A stretch of DNA of 64,000 bases. Origin: JAPLST01 sp964397565. GTDB lineage: Bacteria > Auribacterota > UBA3054 > JAPLST01. The first letter of the stretch is position 1. Each line of letters opens with the position of its first letter. Location of the stretch: positions 15,507 through 79,506 of the forward strand of contig CAYNJC010000020.1 in NCBI GenBank assembly GCA_964397565.1, read 5' to 3'. Under the pieces are notes generated by a model that searched no databases, was not told the origin of the DNA, and worked only from the letters and a program-made list of their open reading frames with translations. Of this stretch, positions 59,870 to 64,000 are shown piece after piece. The position numbers and the translations under genes were made by a program.

Positions 59870-60672
59870 CCGCCGCGGGCGAACAGTTTGAGAAATTGTT
59901 AGAAATCATGGCGCAATTGCGCGGGCCGCAGGGCTGTCCGTGGGACAAGGAACAGACGCACACCTCGATTTGTCCGGCATTTCTCGAAGAGCTGCATGAG
60001 TTCATCGAGGCGGTCGAGGACGGCGATGTCGAGGCGATGCGCGAAGAGCTGGGCGACTTGTGTTTGCACATTGCGTTTCAGGCGCAAGTGGCCCAAGAAC
60101 ACAGTGAATTCGGCATGGCGGATGCGCTCGCGAGCATCAATGAAAAACTGGTGCGCCGCCATCCGCATGTCTTCGGCACACAGCAGCTCGCCACGCCGGA
60201 AGCCGTCTTGCACAATTGGGAACAGATTAAACAAACAGAGAAGAAACACGGTGCGCGCACCTCGGTGGTTGACGGCATTCCACGCCATTTGCCGGCGTTG
60301 AGCAAAGCGCACAAGCTGCAGAAGAAAGTGCGCAAAGTCGGGTTTGACTGGGAAAACATTGCGGATGTGCTCGCCAAGGTGGATGAGGAGGTGGCGGAAT
60401 TGCGCGCGGCGCTGGCCAGTGGCGCAGAGGAGCACGTTCGCGAGGAAATTGGCGACGTGTTGTTCTCGATTGTGAATGTCGCGCGCTTTGTCGATGTGGA
60501 TGCCGAGCGCGCGCTGCAGCAGACGGTGCGCAAGTTCATGCGCCGCTTTCGCGCGCTGGAAGCAGTCTTTGCGGCGCGCGGCGCGAAGCTGGAAGCCGCA
60601 ACGCTAGCGGAACTGGACACAGTTTGGAACGAAGTCAAGCAGCGCGAGCGGACGGCGTTGCAGCACGAGTGA
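59866..60672 (+). CDS. mazG: Nucleoside triphosphate pyrophosphohydrolase MazG
   Basis: Hydrolyses (deoxy)NTPs to NMP and pyrophosphate, a housecleaning role. 268 residues, the two-domain E. coli-like form. N-terminal domain: LRGPQGCPWDKEQTH, then metal-binding EELHEF and EELGDLCLHIAFQ. C-terminal domain: KVDEEVAEL and EEIGDVLFSIVNVARF. ATGA overlap with lipB; last gene of the four-gene operon. Confidence 0.96.
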   Translation: MTAAGEQFEKLLEIMAQLRGPQGCPWDKEQTHTSICPAFLEELHEFIEAVEDGDVEAMREELGDLCLHIAFQAQVAQEHSEFGMADALASINEKLVRRHPHVFGTQQLATPEAVLHNWEQIKQTEKKHGARTSVVDGIPRHLPALSKAHKLQKKVRKVGFDWENIADVLAKVDEEVAELRAALASGAEEHVREEIGDVLFSIVNVARFVDVDAERALQQTVRKFMRRFRALEAVFAARGAKLEAATLAELDTVWNEVKQRERTALQHE

Positions 60673-60673
60673 T

Positions 60674-60708
60674 CAGTAATCAGTGATCAGTAATCAGTAA
60701 TCAGTGGT
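60674..60708. repeat. Heptamer tract CAGTAAT type
   Basis: CAGTAAT, CAGTGAT, CAGTAAT, CAGTAAT, CAGTGGT in register, immediately after the mazG stop. Confidence 0.85.
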
Positions 60709-60963
60709 GGAAGAGAGCTGGCTTTGCCAGTCCCGTCCCGCTACAGGCGTGGAGCGCGGATGGGAGCGGCCTCCGCGCCGCGAATCTGCATTTGCAGCAT
60801 TCGCCGGGTGGCACCGGCTCCCACATTGCATACGCTGCATTCGCCGCACGGAGGCGGCTCCCACATTCTTTGCAGCAGATCGCCGGATGGCACCGGCTCT
60901 CACTTTGCAGCACCATAAATTCGTTCGCCGCGAACGAATTTCATCAAAACGGCGCGGAGTAAT
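60709..60963. repeat. Spacer with three 40-bp repeats and a terminator-like hairpin
   Basis: No gene seen. Units at about 60794-60833, 60834-60873 and 60874-60913 share GCAGCATTCGCCG, GGCACCGGCTC and CCACATT. 60917-60940 is AAATTCGTTCG, CCG, CGAACGAATTT, a perfect 11-bp stem between two convergent genes, so it may end both transcripts. Confidence 0.7.
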
Positions 60964-63858
60964 TTACCACTTTGCCTTGGCCTTCGAGAAGACGTTGAAC
61001 TTGGCCTTGCCGACGACCGGTACCTGGCGCAAGACCGTCATGCGCGTGCCGATCTGAATCCAGACGGGCACGGTGGCGTTCAAGACGGGAAGTTCTTCGT
61101 TGACCATGCCGTATTGCGCCATGTGCAGGCGCAAGTCGGCATTCTTGATTGTGCAACTGAACTTGAGCGTGCCTTTGGCCAGCCGATTGACTTGAATCTT
61201 GGTGTAGCGCGTGCCCAGTTTTTGGATGAACAGGTTCTTCTTGTTGAGCTTGGCTTTGAAGGGCAGGCCGGCATCGCAGAGCACGAAGCCAACGCGGCAG
61301 GCCGCCAAATCGTTGCTCGTCAAGGTGAACTCTGCGGGCGCCTCAAACATGGCGCGCAGCGTAATGCTGCTCTTGCGCGTTTTGGTGGATTTCTGGCTGA
61401 CCATGATCGTGAGCATGTTCTTTTTGGGGATGAAGCGCAATTCTCGATCAACCGCCACAATCGGCATGACGACCTGGGCGGCGAGCGTCCGGTTGGTCGC
61501 GTCACGCGCAAGCACCGTGACCGGATGCATGCCGGCGGTGGCGACCGCGCCGGTCAGTCCGCCAGACAGGTCAAGCAGCGCACCCAGGGTGCTGCAGTCG
61601 CCATTGATGTCTTCCCAGGTGACGAGCGGCAGGCCGTTGGTTTGCGCAAACTGATACGCCAGCGGCGCGTTGGCCAGCACGGCCGGCAGATCATACGAGA
61701 GCACGCGCAACTTCGCGCCGGTATCGGTGACGTAGCGGTTAATGTTGCCAGCGACGGTAGCGGAGGCGACACCGGCGGCATTGAGCGCGCGCACCGTGAA
61801 AGGCAAGGGCAGACTCTGGCCGAGATCCAGCGGGATGCCCGCGATAATGCCGGCACGTGAGACCGCAACGCCTTCCGGTACAGCCATGGGGGAGAAACGC
61901 CAATCAAGCGGATCGGTTGGGCCATCCGGCGCGGCCATATAAAAGTATGGCTGGTATGCATACATGTCGGGCGTGCTGATGGCGCGGATGCCAGGGGCTG
62001 GCAGCGTGGTGGCGACAATGGTGCACATCGTCGTGGCGACGCCACCGCCGTCGGTGACGAAGAAGAAGATATTACTGAACATGCCGTCGGCGGGCGGGGT
62101 CCAGGCAAACAAACGTTGGACCGGGTTGAAGCTCGCACCGACGGGCAGATTCGCAGCCCAGTACGTCATAATCGCCGGTTCGGCCGGTGACGTGGCAAGA
62201 ACATTGAATGCCAGCGGCACGCCAACGAGCGCATGGCGGACGCCGAGCGGGTCAAACACTGGCGCATTCATTCCGCCGTCACCGACACCCGGCCCGGTGC
62301 AATTGATCAGTACGGCATCAACACTGGCATTGCCTTCGTCATCAAATGCATAAATGGCGATCGGATTATCGCCTTCATACAGCCAGATTTGCGCCTGCCA
62401 AGTAGTGGCGCCGAGCCAAGCAGGCTGGATCGTGATCTTCGAGCGACCGTTGCGCAAGGCGAGCCGCGCGACCTGGGTGGCGTCGGTGGCAATGCCTTGA
62501 ACAACGACTTGCGCGGCGGGGGTGGAGAACGGTTCGGCATGCGAGGTGATGTGCACGAACGGTGGATTGGTCTGCGAGTTGGGCGCGGCCAGCAGCCAGG
62601 GGAAGAACACGCCAAAACCGTTGGTAGAAACAGTCTCATTGCCATAGGCGCCGAAAGGATAAGGGCCATCCGGCGCATCCCACCAGCAAAAACGGACATC
62701 CGCGCTGCCGGTTGCGTCCAGAGCCAACGAGGTCATATAGGGCGCATTGTTGTTGATGAACTGGCTCTGCCGCAGGCGGATTGAGGAATACGATTGGACC
62801 GACACGCCGCGGTTGACCATGCCGTGAAAGAGGACGCCGACGCCGTCCAGCATGGTGTGATCCGTCAGCGCAAAGCCATTCTGCAGGTGGATGAACTGCA
62901 CCTCCGTCAGCGACAACACGGCGTTGGATGCGGCATGGCCGAGCGCGCGCGTGAAGGTGGTTGAGGAGATGCTGCCGGTTGAGCCGGGCAGCCAGGTGAT
63001 ACCGGGCCAGGGATTGATGCCGTAGAAATTGGTCCACAGAACCGGTGCGGCGGGCGTGCCGTCGCACTGCAGCATGCCGCCGGCAGCGATGGTGACGCTA
63101 CCCGGCACAAAGTCGTTGAGTGCCACAAACGAGCCCGGTGCGACCGTCATGCGGGCGTTGGTGATCACGACGGCGGCAAGGTGCAGGCGCTCACCCGGTC
63201 CGGGTGCGAGCGCGAGGTCGTGTGCGAACGTGCCCTCGATCCAGATGCCGGGGCGCGTGGCACCGAGCACACTGTTGCCGGACGAGTGCCAGACGGTCGG
63301 CTGCGCGGTGTCGCCATACAAGGCAATGCCGGCATAGAAGCCATAGCCCGGTGCGGTGCTGGTAACGACATTGTCGACAAACGTGATCACCCCGCCGCGC
63401 ATCGCGACGCTGTCGCCCTGCGGGCGTGTCACGACAGTATTGGTCATCAACACGGCCGCCCCTTCGGCGTAGAGAACAGCATTGGAAGTCAGTGGCGGCG
63501 GAAGCTGATTGCCGCCGCCGTTGTCGAGCCGGCATGCCGAGAGCCTGCACGTGCTGCCGGGCAATGCGTAAATCTGTCCCCATTTCTGATTGCTGTCTGC
63601 GCCGGTGAACAACGTACCCGCTGCCTGTAGTGTACCGGCCACAGTGAGCGCGGCGGTGACCGTGCTGAAGCGCACGGTCGATGCCGGCGCAAACTGAAGA
63701 GTCACCCCCGGGGCGACAAGCACCACGCCGTTGACGATGTGCTCACCGGCCGGCAGGGATGTGTCGACGGTAATGGTGCCCGACAAGGTGTCTGACCGGA
63801 GCAGCACGGCATGCAACAAGAATACGAGCGCAAGTGAAAAAGCAACGCGGTGACACAT
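60964..63858 (-). CDS. Large secreted protein with parallel-beta-helix-like and Ig-like domains
   Basis: 964 residues. A signal peptide (RVAFSLALVFLLHAVLL) is followed by a region of about 400 residues with beta-helix character (LTVAGTLQAAGTLFTGADS, GGVITFVDNVVTS), as in polysaccharide lyases and adhesins. Next is a PEGDNPIAIYAFDDEG-like Ig region, then two putative-Ig-type blocks (PLAFNVLATSPAEPAIMTYW, FAWTPPADGMF) and a lysine-rich C-terminal beta domain (about 830-964). No catalytic motif seen. AAGGAGG precedes the ATG. Probably extracellular; possibly a carbohydrate-binding or surface protein. Confidence 0.72.
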   Translation of the reverse strand: MCHRVAFSLALVFLLHAVLLRSDTLSGTITVDTSLPAGEHIVNGVVLVAPGVTLQFAPASTVRFSTVTAALTVAGTLQAAGTLFTGADSNQKWGQIYALPGSTCRLSACRLDNGGGNQLPPPLTSNAVLYAEGAAVLMTNTVVTRPQGDSVAMRGGVITFVDNVVTSTAPGYGFYAGIALYGDTAQPTVWHSSGNSVLGATRPGIWIEGTFAHDLALAPGPGERLHLAAVVITNARMTVAPGSFVALNDFVPGSVTIAAGGMLQCDGTPAAPVLWTNFYGINPWPGITWLPGSTGSISSTTFTRALGHAASNAVLSLTEVQFIHLQNGFALTDHTMLDGVGVLFHGMVNRGVSVQSYSSIRLRQSQFINNNAPYMTSLALDATGSADVRFCWWDAPDGPYPFGAYGNETVSTNGFGVFFPWLLAAPNSQTNPPFVHITSHAEPFSTPAAQVVVQGIATDATQVARLALRNGRSKITIQPAWLGATTWQAQIWLYEGDNPIAIYAFDDEGNASVDAVLINCTGPGVGDGGMNAPVFDPLGVRHALVGVPLAFNVLATSPAEPAIMTYWAANLPVGASFNPVQRLFAWTPPADGMFSNIFFFVTDGGGVATTMCTIVATTLPAPGIRAISTPDMYAYQPYFYMAAPDGPTDPLDWRFSPMAVPEGVAVSRAGIIAGIPLDLGQSLPLPFTVRALNAAGVASATVAGNINRYVTDTGAKLRVLSYDLPAVLANAPLAYQFAQTNGLPLVTWEDINGDCSTLGALLDLSGGLTGAVATAGMHPVTVLARDATNRTLAAQVVMPIVAVDRELRFIPKKNMLTIMVSQKSTKTRKSSITLRAMFEAPAEFTLTSNDLAACRVGFVLCDAGLPFKAKLNKKNLFIQKLGTRYTKIQVNRLAKGTLKFSCTIKNADLRLHMAQYGMVNEELPVLNATVPVWIQIGTRMTVLRQVPVVGKAKFNVFSKAKAKW

Positions 63859-63901
63859 ATTGCCTCCTTGTTAAAAGGAAAGTATCGCAGCTAACAAGGA
63901 A

Positions 63902-63930
63902 AGTCTATCACTTTGGCGACCGCTTGTCAA
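63902..63930 (-). promoter_or_regulatory. Promoter of the secreted beta-helix gene
   Basis: On the minus strand TTGACA (63930-63925), 17 bp, TAGACT (63907-63902), leader about 37 nt. Confidence 0.7.
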
Positions 63931-63959
63931 GGCGTGGCCAGTGGCCTGTTGCAAGCAAA

Positions 63960-64000
63960 TAGAAATGACAGGGTTTACGTTATTTAGAAATGACAGGGTT
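63960..64000. repeat. Direct repeat at the right edge
   Basis: TAGAAATGACAGGGTT occurs at 63960-63975 and again at 63985-64000, 25 bp apart. Closely spaced direct repeats of this kind are found at the ends of some insertion sequences (IS21-like), but the window ends here. Confidence 0.45.

Overview
The window is about 64 kb of GC-rich bacterial DNA. The gene content suggests a Gram-negative member of the PVC group (Verrucomicrobiota, Lentisphaerota or Kiritimatiellota-like). The main grounds are a MoxR/DUF58/BatA-type operon with very large membrane proteins, very large GspK-like pseudopilin proteins, secreted proteins with FN3 or parallel-beta-helix features, and repeat-rich intergenic DNA. 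No rRNA or tRNA gene was recognised, so this assignment is an inference. Promoters are unusually readable: TTGACx, 17 bp, TAyAAT recurs in front of many genes.

Layout. (1) 1-695: 5' part of phosphate acetyltransferase, running off the left edge. (2) 1.0-13.1 kb: a compact plus-strand operon of a TPR metallopeptidase, MoxR ATPase, DUF58, two BatA/VWA membrane proteins and a 1,266-residue DUF4175-like membrane/coiled-coil protein. (3) 13.7-20.2 kb: two paralogous carboxypeptidase-regulatory-like lipoproteins separated by a PIN-domain toxin-antitoxin pair. (4) 20.5-30.0 kb: xylose isomerase, then two giant GspK-like proteins made by a tandem duplication whose scar is still readable. (5) 30.2-38.8 kb: TonB-like and zinc-ribbon small membrane proteins, CstA, a SOUL protein, an ABC-F ATPase and an M6-like secreted metallopeptidase. 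(6) 38.9-53.1 kb: a repeat-rich accessory island with an XRE/ImmA pair framed by long direct repeats, then a 10.5-kb minus-strand defence operon (HTH fragment, DUF2130, wHTH, DUF2130-tail chimera, RloC-like ATPase, type III methyltransferase, Fic, type III restriction subunit). (7) 53.6-55.7 kb: a second M6-like metallopeptidase. (8) 56.1-60.7 kb: overlapping genes for beta-mannosidase, TrpF, LipB and MazG. (9) 61.0-63.9 kb: a large secreted beta-helix protein.

Three themes stand out. First, recent duplication: lipoprotein pair, GspK-like pair, M6 pair, DUF2130 tail. Second, small mobile elements: a 239-bp terminal-inverted-repeat element with a 9-bp target duplication, a 123-bp element bounded by TA, and a family of perfect hairpins, one of which can be compared with an empty site. 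Third, nearly all low-complexity intergenic tracts are degenerate heptanucleotide repeats of different sequence, reminiscent of the STRR repeats of cyanobacteria. The best candidate for an undescribed system is the translationally coupled defence operon, in which an RloC-like guard, DUF2130 and Fic are built into a type III restriction-modification system.
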